Shown: positions 11,536-23,935, counted from the stretch's first letter. The stretch: DNA of 64,000 bases from Bicyclus anynana (GCF_947172395.1 NC_069084.1:5953107-6017106), one strand, 5' to 3'. Notes: a model not told the origin generated them from the letters alone. Numbers and translations: made by a program.

Positions 11536-11775
11536 AGGACTTTCCATACAAACTTTCAACCCCTATTTCACCCCCTTTTCATTTTATTTTCGCAATAAAA
11601 AGTATCCTATAACCTTCTCCGTATTATGGTCTTAAACCGTGCCAAGTTTGATTTGAATTCAAACTACGCTGACGTATGTTGTTACAAATGGTATAAGTAA
11701 AATCTCAAATTGCGAATAAATGTATAGAATTCGATCACTTTTATTATAAGTATAGATAGATAGATAGATAGATAT
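11536..11775 (-). mobile_element. Fragment of the microsatellite-bounded Helitron-like element
   Basis: The segment 'caacccctatttcaccccct' through 'aaccgtgccaagttt' is the inverse of 5395-5525 in the large element, and it ends in (GATA)n (11755-11773). The GC-rich array and the CTAG end are absent. Confidence 0.8.
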
Positions 11776-13224
11776 AGATTTCGCATAAACCAACGTATCA
11801 AAGCGACAACCACAAGATCCGACAAAAGTCCTATATTTTCATGTCACTCAGGACCGAAGCATGCTCTCATAATGATCATGCCAGACCACTTTAGACCAAT
11901 TGTGCAGTGTGCTGTTCCACTATGGATTGACGAGTTAAAGCTGATAAAGTTTGACTTTATAACGGTCTCTATAGGATCTTACTATAGATCTTGACCGGCA
12001 ACTTAACGTGACAAAGGGTATTGCTGCTCTCTTACCACCATCTTGCCAAATGCAAGCTGCATCATGGGTCTAAGCTCCAAATATAATCTCATAAAGCTAT
12101 TAAAAAATGGGGCTATTAAAAAAGATTTATGGCGATAAAGTAAGTAAAATGATTACGACCTCAGAGTCGATTTTAGCAGATTTGTTAAAGAAATACCTAC
12201 ATATATTTAAAATCAAGTGGTAACCTTGTCGGACAATTTTCATGGGATATAATTATTCGTTATCGAATGCACCAAAGTTCGCTTAGCCCTAGTTCATAGT
12301 TTGGTCAGACTCCCCATAAATAGGTATAATATTCTTCATGAATAGGTATAATATAATATCATATACACAAAGCATAAGCATGGTCATGAATATATATTTT
12401 TTTTCTAGACCCGAGGACTTTAATTCTAGACGGAACGATACCAAAAAGACATTATAAAATTGTTCGCATGTCCCATACACGGTCACCGTTTCATTTCGGC
12501 CCGGGTATTACGGGTATTACGAGATTTTCATACAAAAGTCACGTGACGGCTACATGTTGGGAATATTATATGTTAATGGCACGTCATTTGAGATGGACAT
12601 TAATATTTATGTGCCTTGATGTATGGGCGGGACGCCGTTTGACTCTACGTATTTTGCAATTTTAAGCCCTTTTTAAATATGGGCACACTCATTAGCACAA
12701 ATAGGTTATTGTAGCGTTTCAGTTTGTTTTATGTTGCCATTATGCTATACTATATAAATTATGAAACTGATTATGTACTTATAAGTGACTTGAAGTGGGA
12801 ATAGAGAGAGACGAACCGTTGATTTTTTTTTATTTCTTAGAAGTCGTTTTTCGTCGTTAACAATAAGTAATAATGGAAAGACGTGTATTAGCTATGGGAC
12901 TTATTACTACCTAATGTCGACTTTTCTTTAACGTTTGAGTTTAATTCGGCCAACAATTGAACATGAATCCGTAGATGTTGCGATTTTAGTGTCACGTTGC
13001 CTGGAAATCCCTGCCCATGTTTGAGTACACCAGAGTACAATTGACACTAAAGTCACGTCTGGAATGTGATATGGTAATGGCTTGTCATTTGAGTCTGGCA
13101 TAAATGTATGTGAACAATTTAGGTCTCCGTTGGTACAACTCATCGAATCAATACACAAAGTGAAGGCAATGCCAATGCGTTGTAGGCTAACACCAACTCC
13201 AACGCCAACACCAAACCATAGTAG
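11776..13224. other. Intergenic with a weak internal duplication
   Basis: No gene supported. 12536-12610 and 13045-13115 resemble each other ('aaagtcacgtgacgg...' against 'aaagtcacgtctggaa...', both followed by 'tgtcatttgag'-like text), which suggests two old copies of one short repeat. Confidence 0.4.
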
Positions 13225-13310
13225 GGAATCGCTGGATTCTGGCGGCTCACCTTACAAGAGCCTATGTCTAGCAGTGGACGTCCATCGGCTGTCAATGATG
13301 CAAATGAAAG
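13225..13310 (+). mobile_element. RTE-type LINE 3' tail remnant
   Basis: In one frame it reads as the RTE end (TRAYV, then QWTSIG), followed by 'gtcaatgatgcaaatga'. The next element (13311-13728) begins where the RTE's (TGA)n tail would be. Confidence 0.7.
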
Positions 13311-13728
13311 AAAGGAGATGGTCCAAAATTGTATTGAGCTCAGGATCAGTCATTGTACCCTGGAGGAAATAAAAGAAAATATTTTTTTCAACTATTTTTG
13401 ATTATACAAATCTACGAATTTACTTTAATTCTTTCGAAAAAATATTCATTCTCTCCCATGAAATGCAACACTAATATGGGTAACAAAGGCGGATTGATGA
13501 AGTTTTCAACGCAATAGTCGTTTTGACGTTTGCTGTCAAATGTCATGTCATAGTTGTTTTAAGGGCGCCATCTTGATTTAACTCAAATACTTGGGTTTTA
13601 ATTTTATTTATTTCTTTTTATTTAGTTAGATTTATTTACTTATTTAGATTTTTATAAAATCCTTGTATTTTTTTTTAATTTTAATGATACGGGGTACAAG
13701 AGTGGACCTGAAATGGACCATCTCCTTT
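13311..13728 (+). mobile_element. 412-bp MITE, GGAGATGGTCCA family, copy 1
   Basis: It is bounded by AAAGGAGATGGTCCA and its inverse TGGACCATCTCCTTT. The inside matches 53988-54407 in the opposite orientation: 'aggatcagtcattgtaccct', 'cattctctccca', 'tgggttttaattttatttat', 'aatccttgtattttt'. There is no ORF. The two copies define the family. Confidence 0.88.
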
Positions 13729-13933
13729 GATGGCCGTTTTGATCTGAGTTCTCGTGTTGAAAATCTTTAGCAATATGTTCTAGGCGATAGACCGTCTGCA
13801 AACAATTCACGCAAGCTTCTAAGAACTACGTGCATTGTCTTATGTGCAATTCTTTATTCACTCACGCTGACAGTGTTAACGACTAATATGATAATTATTG
13901 TGTTAAATTATTCATCAAGCATTGTACTAATCC

Positions 13934-14080
13934 GTGAGCCGTGATAGCCTAGAGGATATGACCTCTGCCTCCGATTCCAGAGGGTGTTGGTTCGAATCCG
14001 GTCCGGGGCCTCTCCAACTTTTCAGTTGTGTGCATTTTAAGAAATTAAATATCACGGTGAAGGAAAAACATTGTGAGGAA
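13934..14080 (+). repeat. SINE family A, 3'-truncated
   Basis: A sense head with A box (TAGCCTAGAGG) and B box (GGTTCGAATCC), then the first part of the body up to 'gtgaggaaattggg'. The rest is lost. Confidence 0.85.
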
Positions 14081-14425
14081 ATTGGGCTAAACCGACCCTA
14101 CGTGTTCAAAAAGTATAGAACTTTTCCCTATTATTATATTGATTCATCGTTTGTACAAGTTTACTCCTTTACAGCCTGAGTTGAAGTACTTAGGCAACTT
14201 ATTACAACTAGGCAGAACTTTTCTATTCACTTGGGAGTTCTTAACTTATCCTGCTTTAGGTCGGTTGTCTGTGACCTGGAGAAACTTGGAAAACTTTTTC
14301 GTGTTTTAAAACACTTTCCTAAGACCATGCGATGTATTGTATTGTTGTTATAGTTTATTAATCTATGGAACTACCAGACTTAAGTAGTCTTTTTGTATGA
14401 TGGCTTGTACATAATATGTTTTCTG
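14081..14425. other. Nothing recognised
   Basis: No supported feature. Confidence 0.4.
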
Positions 14426-14790
14426 TGATGATAGCTAGGCTAGACTAATGAGGAGTGTGTGATTCATAAATGTTTTTTTTAATGCCATTAATATGTAGGT
14501 ACCTAACTTTTGTCTAATCTCATTGAGTAGACAAAAGTTAGGTACCTACAGTATTTGGCAGATCTAGTTACTTTAGAAATACGGGTTTCACAATTTGGAG
14601 CTAGTGATGATAGTAGGATGGACTCATGAGGAGTGTGTGATTTATAAAAGTTTTTTTTTAATGCTCAAGCCCACAATTTATTATCTTACGTGCAATCTCA
14701 TTGAGTAGACAAGAGTTACCTACCTACAGTATTTGGCAGATCTAGTTACATTGGAAATACGGGTTTCACAATTTTAACCTAGCCTTTCAA
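14426..14790. repeat. Two tandem units of about 183 bp
   Basis: Both units carry 'gaggagtgtgtgatt', a T-run, 'atctcattgagtagacaa', 'agtatttggcagatctagtt' and 'aaatacgggtttcacaattt'. Unit 1 contains a perfect 22-bp inverted repeat (14495-14516 and 14528-14549, core GTAGGTACCTAAC). In unit 2 the left arm is replaced, so only unit 1 can form the hairpin. Confidence 0.85.
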
Positions 14791-15019
14791 GCAATATGGC
14801 AAGCCTCTATCATATGTAGTAATCGGGGAACCTTAATAGTTATGGCAGAGGAGCCCTGTACGGAACGCGCATCTATCGAGTGGTATGGGGCAAGATTGGC
14901 TCAGCGTTCGCGATCTCAAAACTACGGCATTATACACGGAGGCAATTCAGACGATTTCGTTTTATGCGCCCCTTGAGTATAAGGCGTTGTGTAGGGTGAC
15001 CAAATTAAATTGAACATTT

Positions 15020-15220
15020 ACAGGACTAGCAAATGCCCAGCGGTTTTACCCCCGTATTTCCTGTGGGAACATGGGGATAAAATACAGCATATAACACTCA
15101 CAAATAACTCATCTCTGTTTTAGTAAAACAATTACAAAATCGATTTTTAGGTCCAGCGATTATCACCTTTACTTTATGAAACTTACGAACTTTACCTGGT
15201 TATAAGTTTACATATCTCAT
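15020..15220 (-). mobile_element. Helitron-like element, degraded
   Basis: It begins with the antisense 3' end (ctagcaaatgcccagcggtt) and continues with 'ggggataaaata' and 'cactcacaaataact'. It lacks a clear 5' end. Confidence 0.65.
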
Positions 15221-16364
15221 TTATTTATTTGTCCTTTTTTAATTTTAAACAATGTTACTCTCCCGCTGCGGGACATTTGAGTCCCCAAGAAACCGGTGAT
15301 CAGGGCTTCATATTGAGGAACCTCCTCACAATACGCGCCGTCTCAAGAATCACTGCCCTCGGTATCAGACCCTTAATAAACCAGCTAAACGAAATCTTCT
15401 TAAAGTGTTGGTCGAATTCTTTCGTTAAAAAACTGAAACGATTGTCGGAACAATACACGTAATAATTGACTTAACATTCCACATTTCGTACTTTTTTTTA
15501 TTTATATAATATTATTATTATGAATAATGTGTACCATATAAGTATACATACATTACACATTATTCATAAAAGCATACGTACAACTTACAAGCACTATTGA
15601 TGAATTTCTATACATATAGAAGTTGGCATTCGTAGCATTCAGAACTTGCTAATAAGCAGTTGTAACTTCAGAGTGAATAATGCTACTAAAGCAGTAGCAC
15701 AATCGAAACTTGCTCGCTTAATAGGAAGTAATTGCGTACCATTGAAGTTACAACAAGCAACATCTTTAAACGTCGACATTTAATTGACTGCTATTAAACT
15801 GCTTATTTTTCCGTACAAAGAACCTCTGCCTACTTCATAAAAAATAGTGTGCTGTGTTGAAGATCACTTGAGGAAAGTGACTTAAGGCAAAAGCTACTCG
15901 TAGTATTGGACGTTATCTCACTTTAATGATAATAATCATATGAACTTTTTAATTTTATTGTTTCAAAATTTTTAATAACATTGTTGAAAATTAAAAAAAA
16001 AGACAAAAAAATATATTGAATGAAAAATTAATAATTAGATTATATAATAAGTTCAAGTTAAAACCAAACTACTAAATAATCACTTATGCAAGCTTGATCG
16101 TAATTTTATTTTTTTTAAGTACCAAAAGTACCAAATATGTACTTTATAACATAGCAAAATAAGAAGTACCACAACCATGCTTATTGCTGTTACCAAGCAG
16201 CATTTCTCAAATATACAATCAGTCATATAGTCAGTCAAAGGGCATGGGTTGCCAGTGTACAAGAACATGAGGTTTAAAACCTACGCCTCAAGTCGATGGA
16301 CACAGAGAGACGCTTTTAATGTTTTCCTTGCAAGCTTTGTGATGTGATGCTCTCTCTATATGCG
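15221..16364. other. Intergenic with one hairpin
   Basis: No gene supported. An inverted repeat of 16 bp (15518-15533 and 15554-15569, TTATGAATAATGTGTA) is present. The segment at 15250-15460 is more GC-balanced and has an open frame with no recognised family. Confidence 0.5.
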
Positions 16365-16510
16365 ACTAGTTGTCGCCCTACGGTTTCACCCTCATAATTC
16401 TCGTTCTCGTGAGAATACGGGAATAATAAAGTATGACTATGACACTCACAAGTAACGAGGCTTAGAATTTTCAAAATCGGATCAGCAGATCGAGAGATTA
16501 ACTAATTATA
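16365..16510 (-). mobile_element. Helitron-like element, degraded
   Basis: The sequence 'ctagttgtcgccctacggtt', then 'gagaatacgggaataat' and 'gacactcacaagtaac', is an antisense decayed copy of the CTAG-ended family. Confidence 0.6.
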
Positions 16511-17040
16511 CCTCTATATTAATTTATATCCTTTTCCACTTACTTTACGTATTATAAAAAAACGCAGTTGATTAAAATTTAAATAACAATTCTGTCCTAA
16601 ACGTTCATCAATACATACTATCTCGATATCGATGACTAGAACATCGACCACTCTAGTGAAGGACCCTAATAAATATTTATGTGAGAAAGCTCGCGATATT
16701 AAAGCCGATATTAATATCTTTGTCCAAAATATTTAGCAAATGTAACAGAAATTGATAACGGGACGGGGCCGTTTAATGACTTCAAATGTTGTCACATTAG
16801 TTCACTGCAGCCAGAAAAATTGCCTACACATTTTGTAATACTGACAGAAATGTTGCCTGGTCACAGACAATAATATTGCCAATATTATTGACAATATTAT
16901 TAAAAGGAATTAATGTTATTAAAAGGGTAAAGCAGCCCTTAAGGACTGTCATATTGCCGAGACTTACCGCGTGTACTTATCGTTGTCAATAATATCGACT
17001 AAATATTGACTCTACTCCTCAATGTATTTACCTACGATAC
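16511..17040. other. Intergenic with AT palindromes
   Basis: No gene. A perfect palindrome AATAATATTGCCAATATTATT (21 bp) spans 16869-16889, with further AATATTATT repeats after it. Confidence 0.5.
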
Positions 17041-17217
17041 AATATATGTGTTTGTTTGTTTGATTGATTGAACGCACTAATCTCAGGAACCACTGGTCCG
17101 ATTTGAAAAATTCTTTCAGTGTCAGATAGCCCATTTATCGTGGAAGGCTATAAGCTATGTATTATCCCCGTATTCTTACAGGAACGGAAACCACGCGGGT
17201 AAAACGGCGTCTGCTAG
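17041..17217 (+). mobile_element. Helitron-like non-autonomous element
   Basis: A (GTTT/GATT) run, 'gaacgcactaatctcaggaa', 'cccatttatcgtggaaggct', 'ttatccccgtattctta', and the 3' end CTGCTAG next to a T. The 5' TCTATACT end is lost. Confidence 0.75.
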
Positions 17218-18374
17218 TAAAATATAACCAAGCTCGGTGGACTTTATCCTCCAACAAACACCAAATTAGTAAATAACCTAATAATGGTACTTCTGTGTAT
17301 CGTATTTTAGTTACAGTATCAACCGAACTATCAATGTGATTGGTAATTCAAATTTCGCAGCAAACATTTAAGAGTGTGCAATTTGGTGGTTACAAATGGT
17401 TCTGAATCTCAGATTCTGGAAAAGTTAGGAGCCTGATATTTGGGTTAATGATATTTCAAAGTGTTAGCTTCGTTATGACTATACAAAATACACAATTTGT
17501 AAAACTTTTCTCGATAGTTTATTTTTTTGAAAAATACATGTTCTGCTCACATTTTGCTTTCAATCTCAGGAAAAGCAAACTTATTTTCTTAAATTTTTGT
17601 TTTGTATAGAAAATTAGGTATATATCTTGAACATGGCCATTTTGTTTTTCGTTATGTTGTTTAATTTACTTGCAAATAGTTAAAAATGGTTTTGGCGCTC
17701 ACGTCATAAAATTTGCGTCGCGCGTCAATCGCTCCGTGCTTTTTACTCACGTGAAAGTCATAATTCGGCGTCTCGCTTCCGCTTCGAATTTTATCCATAT
17801 CGTACCGACGTGCTGCGCGCTCTTAAGACGTTGGCGATTCCAACCAACATGTTACCGCTTGTTAGCTTGGCCGCTATCCAAATCCGACGGAGTTACACGT
17901 TATTTAATAGCCGGCTCAAACCAACGTGAAGTATTCCGACTACTTAGGTAATCTATTTGGGACTTTATTACGTCATCAGCTATTAATGTCACGAGCTATG
18001 GTTCAGGGGGTTGGAAGTTATTATACGGGTGCTCGAATTTGACGCCTATTTTACACAAATAACGATCATTTAGCACGCAATGGCGGGACATTGCGACACC
18101 TTGAATGACTGTCTAACGATAGTTTGTGTAGAATCTGATATAATAAGTAAATTAAATAAACCACTATCTAACCCTACAGTAAAAGTAGACTGTATTATGG
18201 GTACTGATTACTAATAAGATAGCTGATTTTAACATGTACATTTGTCATTTGTATACGACATTCATATATAACAGTGATGTGTGTATAACTTATAATAAAT
18301 CTGTAGAGACGTCAATTCTGTACATGAAATATATTTCCAAAATAACTATCAGGGGGTGATTAGTGATCGAAACT
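17218..18374. other. Intergenic, includes a CpG-richer patch
   Basis: 17690-17950 is richer in GC and CpG than its surroundings and is open for 93 codons. The translation shows no known motif and no splice context, so I do not call it a gene. Confidence 0.4.
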
Positions 18375-18733
18375 GATGCCAAAAATGCAATCAGTAAAAT
18401 TTTTATCTGTCTGTCTGTCTGTATGTTCTTTATAGAAACAAAAACTACTCGACGGATTTTAACGACACTTGGTACAATTAATTTTCATACTCCTGGGCAG
18501 ATTATAGTATACTTTTCATCACGCTACAATCAATAGGAGCAGAGCAGTGAAGGGAAATGTTGAGAAAACGGGAGAAGTTACTTCATTTTTAAAGCTTCCG
18601 TCGCGTGGTAGGGTAGGGGTAGGTTAGGGGTAGGGTAGGGGTAGGGTAGGGGTAGGATAGGGGTAGGGACATTGCGACAGGGTTAGGGGTAGTAGTAGGG
18701 TTTGACGCGGTCGAAGTCGCGGGCGTCCGCTAG
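18375..18733 (+). mobile_element. CTAG-ended element with G-rich minisatellite
   Basis: It starts with a (GTCT)n tract (18408-18422). The 'actactcgacggattttaac' phrase follows, then a (GGGTAGGGGTA)-type minisatellite (18607-18700), and it ends GGGCGTCCGCTAG next to a T. The end resembles that of the large element at 4622-7758. Confidence 0.75.
18607..18700 (+). repeat. G-rich minisatellite (TAGGGGTAGGG)n
   Basis: About eight imperfect units of TAGGGGTAGGG lie on the plus strand, giving many runs of three or four G at short spacing. It is internal to the CTAG-ended element. A similar tract lies in 23852-23935. Confidence 0.85.
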
Positions 18734-19248
18734 TGTATACATATAAATAATGATAAAAATAAATATCGAAACTATTATTTATTATTATTAGTATCTCGAA
18801 TCAAATCGAAATTATTCCATAAAATAGTTGTTTTAAGTTAGTAAAAAGTTTTCTCAGATTTTCAAATATGCTGGGCATTTTTCCTTAAAATTTATTTCTA
18901 TAAAAATCTATCGGTTCCTTATGAACTACCAAACCCTAAAAAGTTAAATGTAATCGGTTACGTCATTCTCAGTTTATAGCATTTGTTCTTTTAATATGAT
19001 TATTTAAAAATATATATTTCGGCTACTAATACTTAAGTACTCGTAAATAATGACTTATCTCCATAGACCTTCAATATGTTATCTCGAGATATTCGGCTAC
19101 TCGTAATTTATGGTGATGAAAAGAGGTGTGAAATTCTCTCAATTTAAGTCTTAAATTGAGCCTTGATTTAGTGTTAAAGACATAATACATGTTTTTCATT
19201 GCTATTAATGCATGATAATGGTGATGATGAGGAGTAACATCCGTATCA
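18734..19248. other. Nothing recognised
   Basis: AT-rich intergenic sequence. Confidence 0.4.
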
Positions 19249-19435
19249 TCTATACTAATATTATAAAGAGATTTGTGAGGTTGTAGAGGGTAAGCTCCGG
19301 ATCTACTAGACCGATTTTCAAAATTCTTTTACGATTACAAATCCACGTTATTTGTGAATGTCGAAGTCTATATGTTACCGCCGTATTGCCCCGGAAACGG
19401 ATACTACGCGAGTGAATCCGCGAGGCGTCCGCTAG
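19249..19435 (+). mobile_element. Complete short Helitron-like element, 187 bp
   Basis: It starts TCTATACTAATATTATAAAG after an A (19248) and ends GGCGTCCGCTAG before a T (19436). TC...CTAG between A and T is the Helitron pattern. The open frame reaching 19572 begins inside it and is not a gene. Confidence 0.8.
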
Positions 19436-20393
19436 TTTTATATTTAGTAAAGTTCAAACAAGCTATAGTAGCGCAGGATCGCCTTCAATTTTGGACTGTA
19501 GCCAACTTAACAAGCACTAACACTTTGCATTTAATAAAAGCCCCAATTGTCTTAGATTCTATGGTAATTTGAGCATCGCTGCTTCGTTTATTGGCTTACC
19601 CAACAATTAGTAAGTTGGAACTGATTTAAGAAACCCTTTTACAAAATTGAAATGAGAGTAGGTAATTTTAATTTTTTTGAAAATACTCGTAATTGATCCT
19701 TTAATATTAATTGACTCGTTTTACTCGACTGCAAAAAAGGTTATATATAGACGCAAATTTGGTATATATGTATGTATGTAGGTATATAATATTGTTCATT
19801 ACTTCATATCTTCCAAACCGATGAACATATTTACGTAATAAAGATATCGTTAGCTTTGTCTTAATAACCCAAGTGTTCTTACATAAGTGAAGTAAAAAAA
19901 AAACAACACGACGACTATGAGACGCTATAGACTTAAGGTGTAAAAAAATTATTTTTTTTTTCGAATATTGCGATATGGGTATCAAATTCAAGGGTTCATC
20001 AAGAGGATTTCAAAATAGTATATCATCGCTATATTAAAAAAAACCTACAGTTAGAAAAACGTTATTTTTTAATCGCTATACAAAATACGCGAGGCGGATG
20101 ACTAGGGTCTAGATGACTGCGAGCAGGTTAGACAGTGGGGTTCATTATTTTTTTATTATATACTATTCAATTATAAGTTAATTTATGTAAGAGCTTGTTT
20201 TAAAAGTATAACTTTTATTTTACGAGTATATTTCTTTAGTTTTAACTTGTTTTGTTTAGGTTAAACAGAAACAGTTAGTTGCTTGGATAAGGAGAATGAC
20301 CTGGCTTTGCAATCTGATAAATAACTATTAGGCTATTTTAATGGCATTTTTATTAGAATAACTCAAGTGATTGTATATAATTAACTCAATCTA
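19436..20393. other. Intergenic, nothing recognised
   Basis: AT-rich, no supported gene. The minus-strand open frame at 19707-19991 has no motif. Confidence 0.4.
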
Positions 20394-20594
20394 TACTAAT
20401 ATTATAAAGCGGAAGAGTTTGTTTGTTTGTTTGTTTGTTTGTTTGTTTGTTTGATTGAACGCGCTAACCTCGGGAACTACTGGTCCGATTTGAAAAATTC
20501 TTTCAGTGTTAGGTAGCCCATTTATCGAGGAAGGCTATAGGCTATACATTATCCCCGTATTTCTACGGGAACGGGAACCACGCGGCATCAGCTA
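20394..20594 (+). mobile_element. Helitron-like element with (GTTT)n
   Basis: It starts TCTATACTAATATTATAAAG after an A, then a long (GTTT)n run (about 20417-20452), 'gaacgcgctaacctcgggaa' and 'ggaacgggaaccacgcggca'. The 3' end is eroded (tcagct instead of gctag). Confidence 0.8.
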
Positions 20595-22112
20595 TAAATA
20601 AATAAAATAACGCACATCATACCTAACTTTTAATGTCATTAATGTGTACAGTAACAACATACCATTTCTCTTTTACACTCCAGATAAAATCAATTTCAAT
20701 ACATTTCCACGAGCAGGCCATGATGTCTCAGAGGGAAATACATTTTCCGTCGTCGAAAACTCGATTATTGTTCGTACCTAGCTACTAACGAAATCACGCT
20801 CGTCTCCTGTATGGTAATGGAAATAAAAATAACTGTTATTTTTCACTAAATAAAACCTTATTTTAATAGAAATGTTCGAACTCATGCAATTAATAACGCA
20901 TTCAATTTATTCGTTTATAATATTACGAAACAACATATTAATATTATAATCGTATGAAAAACACATGATGTCCTCAAATTTTCAGGAAAATTGAAACTGA
21001 ATTTTAAGTATATTCATGGAATTTATTCCAAATAATACCTATAATAACTTTTATTATTATTTTAATATGCAATATCTTCTTGTGAATATCTTCTCTAACA
21101 GTTTATTCTGATATCGTATTCTTCCAAGCGACGTTATATTATCCAATTACATAACAAATTCCGGAAAAATAACACCTGCTTTTCTGTAGAATTTCAAAAC
21201 CAATTAATTTGTAAATACACTGTAACGCGTAATAATCATATTATAATTAGGGTGTCCTTTTGTATAATTAGCAAATTTAAGGAAAGCCCTTCACAATCCC
21301 GTAACAAACGCGGTGTATGTGAAGCAGAAAACTGCAGGACAAAGCTGAAAACACCTGGGCCTTTAATTACAAATTATACCGCAGCACACCGCCCGGCGTT
21401 GTCAAAAAGTCATCGAGCCGTTACCCTGGACGGGTTTATGCAACAGAACACAAAGATCACTTTCCTATTTTCTGTTACACCTCTTACAGAACCAACTTAC
21501 GAACTTCTGAGATCATATCTGCCAATGGATGCTCTTGTTATATAGGTCTTTTTAAGACATTTCAAACGCCCGAATCTTGAGCTGCTTGCATCCAGCTTTT
21601 CTACTTTCCGTAATTGGTCGACCTAATGGGGGGTCGACTGACACTCACACTGTTCACACAGTACTTCACAGATTCACCGGCAAGCATACATAAGCACACC
21701 GGCAATCGTGTACACACAGAACTGTTATATTTTTATTGTATTGATACGAATAATGGAAGGACTAATAATATACAAAAGCCAGTCGTAGTAATTAGAATCA
21801 AAATATGCTGGCTGCATATGCATGCATATGGAATCGACTAACGAATTTCAACTACATCACAAAATCAAATTAATTTTACCATAAACATTTATGCTGAGGC
21901 TTGTAATAACAATACCTTTAAACGAAATATTAGAGTAAATAAAAAATGTAAACCTTAGAATATTGATACTATAGAAAGAGAAAGATAGAGGTGATTCGAT
22001 TCGAGTTATACAAAACATCGTTACAGAATAGCTCTCCTGTAGCCCCTATATCTTCGTCATGTTTTCGCGAAAAATTACAAAATATTGCAATAAATTTGAA
22101 TTTTATATTACA
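20595..22112. other. Intergenic, mostly unassigned
   Basis: No gene supported; the open frame at 21252-21545 has no recognised motif. 21555-21660 carries 'gtcgacctaatggggggtcg', which resembles the antisense RTE phrase at 3790-3815, so a small RTE remnant is possible. Confidence 0.4.
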
Positions 22113-22312
22113 CTAGCTGACGCCGCGCGGTTTCACCCGCGTGGTTCCCGTTCCCGTAAGAATACGGGGATAATATATAGCCTATAGCCTTCCTCGATAA
22201 ATGGGCTATCTAACACTGAAATATTTTTTTAAATCGAACCAGTAGTTCCTTAGATTAGCGCGTTCAATCAAACAAACAAACTTAGCTTTATAATATTAGT
22301 ATAGATAGTATA
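22113..22312 (-). mobile_element. Helitron-like non-autonomous element, full length
   Basis: On the plus strand it reads CTAGCTGACGCCGCGCGGTT to CTTTATAATATTAGTATAGA. On the minus strand it is therefore TCTATACTAATATTATAAAG ... GCGTCAGCTAG. A short (GTTT)3 tract is included. It matches 20394-20594 closely. Confidence 0.85.
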
Positions 22313-23154
22313 GATTTTATTTATAATTCAAATTTATATTATATTTCTGGCACTCTGTTGCATAGCATTAACCGCACTTTTACACGCGGGTCGTGCCGTG
22401 AGTTCGGACAAACTAATTAAAATATTTCGCTTGCTAAAAAGGAAATGTTAAGTGTTGACTTAATTATTGCCTCAAAAATATTTTCATGCGCACAGCACAT
22501 TTCGCAAATTGCGGCCGCGGAAGGAAAAATGTCGACGGAACGGAAGAAAATAATTAACTATTTAATTAAATTTTATTTAATAATAATGTGTATATAAATG
22601 TGCGAGGCTTATAAATTGGTATACAGTTAATATATTAATTAACTAAAATGGTTTTCCGCTGACGTTTAAATATTTAAACTTGGCGTTGAAAATGTTAAAG
22701 AATTTAGAACTCGCTTTTTAAGTTCCACAAGGAACCCTAATAGTCCAAAGAACCATGTTCGTCTTTCCTTTTGTCTGACCGCGGCTTAGCGGGTTTAGTC
22801 CCCCCTCTACCAAATAGATGGTTGTTTTTTGATACGTGAATAAATTCATAAAAAAAGGATAAAGTAATGAAATTACAAGGAAAACTATAACAGCTAACTG
22901 CTATTTAAAGATTTAAATAAAATAAATAAAATAATAATTTATTTTATTTACAGAGTTAAGAGTCATTAAAAGTCCACCAACTTAAAAAAAGTACCCAATT
23001 GTAATGTTATTTTTAAAACGAATTGCAATGTTATTTTTAAAACGAATTGTAATGTTATTTTAGTAACTAAGAGTGTGCGGTCTAGGAAACTGCTTATAGA
23101 ATGAAACAAACGATTAATTGACTTTTTGAGGTTTAAAAGTACTATTCTATATAA
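22313..23154. other. Intergenic, one short tandem repeat
   Basis: 22997-23062 holds three units of a 24-bp repeat (AATTGTAATGTTATTTTTAA plus AACG). 22380-22540 is CpG-richer but has no recognised gene. Nothing else is supported. Confidence 0.5.
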
Positions 23155-23534
23155 TACTAGCGTGCACCTGCGACTTCATTCGTTTGAAATTCTGTTTCAA
23201 CCACGATTTTTCGGAACAAAACTTTAATACCATACTACTCGTATAAAGTTCAAATGTTATAGTATGCGCATTATCATCTGAGTCGTCCGGTCATAAAAGT
23301 CAAAAAAGATAGGAATGTGCAGCGCGCCTACCTGCGCACCCTAATTATCGATAAACGGCTACCTGCGCACGTGCTAATGATGAGTCAATAATGATTTGGA
23401 CGATTCTGATTGGTCGGTTTCTAATGTAATTGCATTGCGTATTTTTTTTGCTATAAATGTGTTTACTGCAATTAAATAAATACATTCATGTGTTACTCGT
23501 TGCGCACTATGGATACTAATATATAATAAATTTG

Positions 23535-23579
23535 GCAGAAGACGAAGATTCTGATGATGAAGACTCAGATGAAGATTAA
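23535..23579 (+). pseudogene. Possible acidic C-terminal tail of a transposase
   Basis: The frame reads AEDEDSDDEDSDED followed by a stop, very acidic and ending cleanly. Such tails occur at the ends of some DNA transposases, but the catalytic part is absent here. The identity is uncertain. Confidence 0.25.
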
Positions 23580-23851
23580 TTTTATTTAGTTAATAATTAT
23601 ATAATATGAAATATGTATTATATTAAATCAAATATTGTTAATTTTTTTAATTTTGTGAACAAGATACGATAATAAACTTTACTTATCGATAATATGTCTT
23701 TCATTGTTACACCCTTCACTAGACGGCTCCATAAGACCCATAAGTGCAAGCGAGATAGATATAGAGAAATGATTTATGGCCCTAAGACTCAGTTGTTAAT
23801 GCTATTAGTATAGTGGAGAAGTTCTAGGCAAAACAAGTGATTGACGTTAGT

Positions 23852-23935
23852 GTAGGGGTAGGGTAGGGATACCGGTAGGGTATGGATAGGATAGGAGTAG
23901 GGTAGTAGGGTAGGGTATGTGTAGGGTGGGAGTAG
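23852..23935 (+). repeat. G-rich minisatellite, second tract
   Basis: Imperfect (TAGGGTAGGG) units, related to those at 18607-18700 and likewise followed within 40 bp by a GTCCGCTAG end. Confidence 0.8.

Noticed and set aside
17670..17951. 93-codon open frame in a CpG-richer patch
   Set aside because: No motif, no splice sites of quality and no homology that I recognise; chance in a GC-richer stretch.
18607..18700. Interstitial telomere repeat
   Set aside because: The insect telomere motif is TTAGG; the units here are TAGGGGTAGGG-like and sit inside a mobile element.
21252..21545. 97-codon open frame
   Set aside because: No recognised domain, and no gene signals around it.
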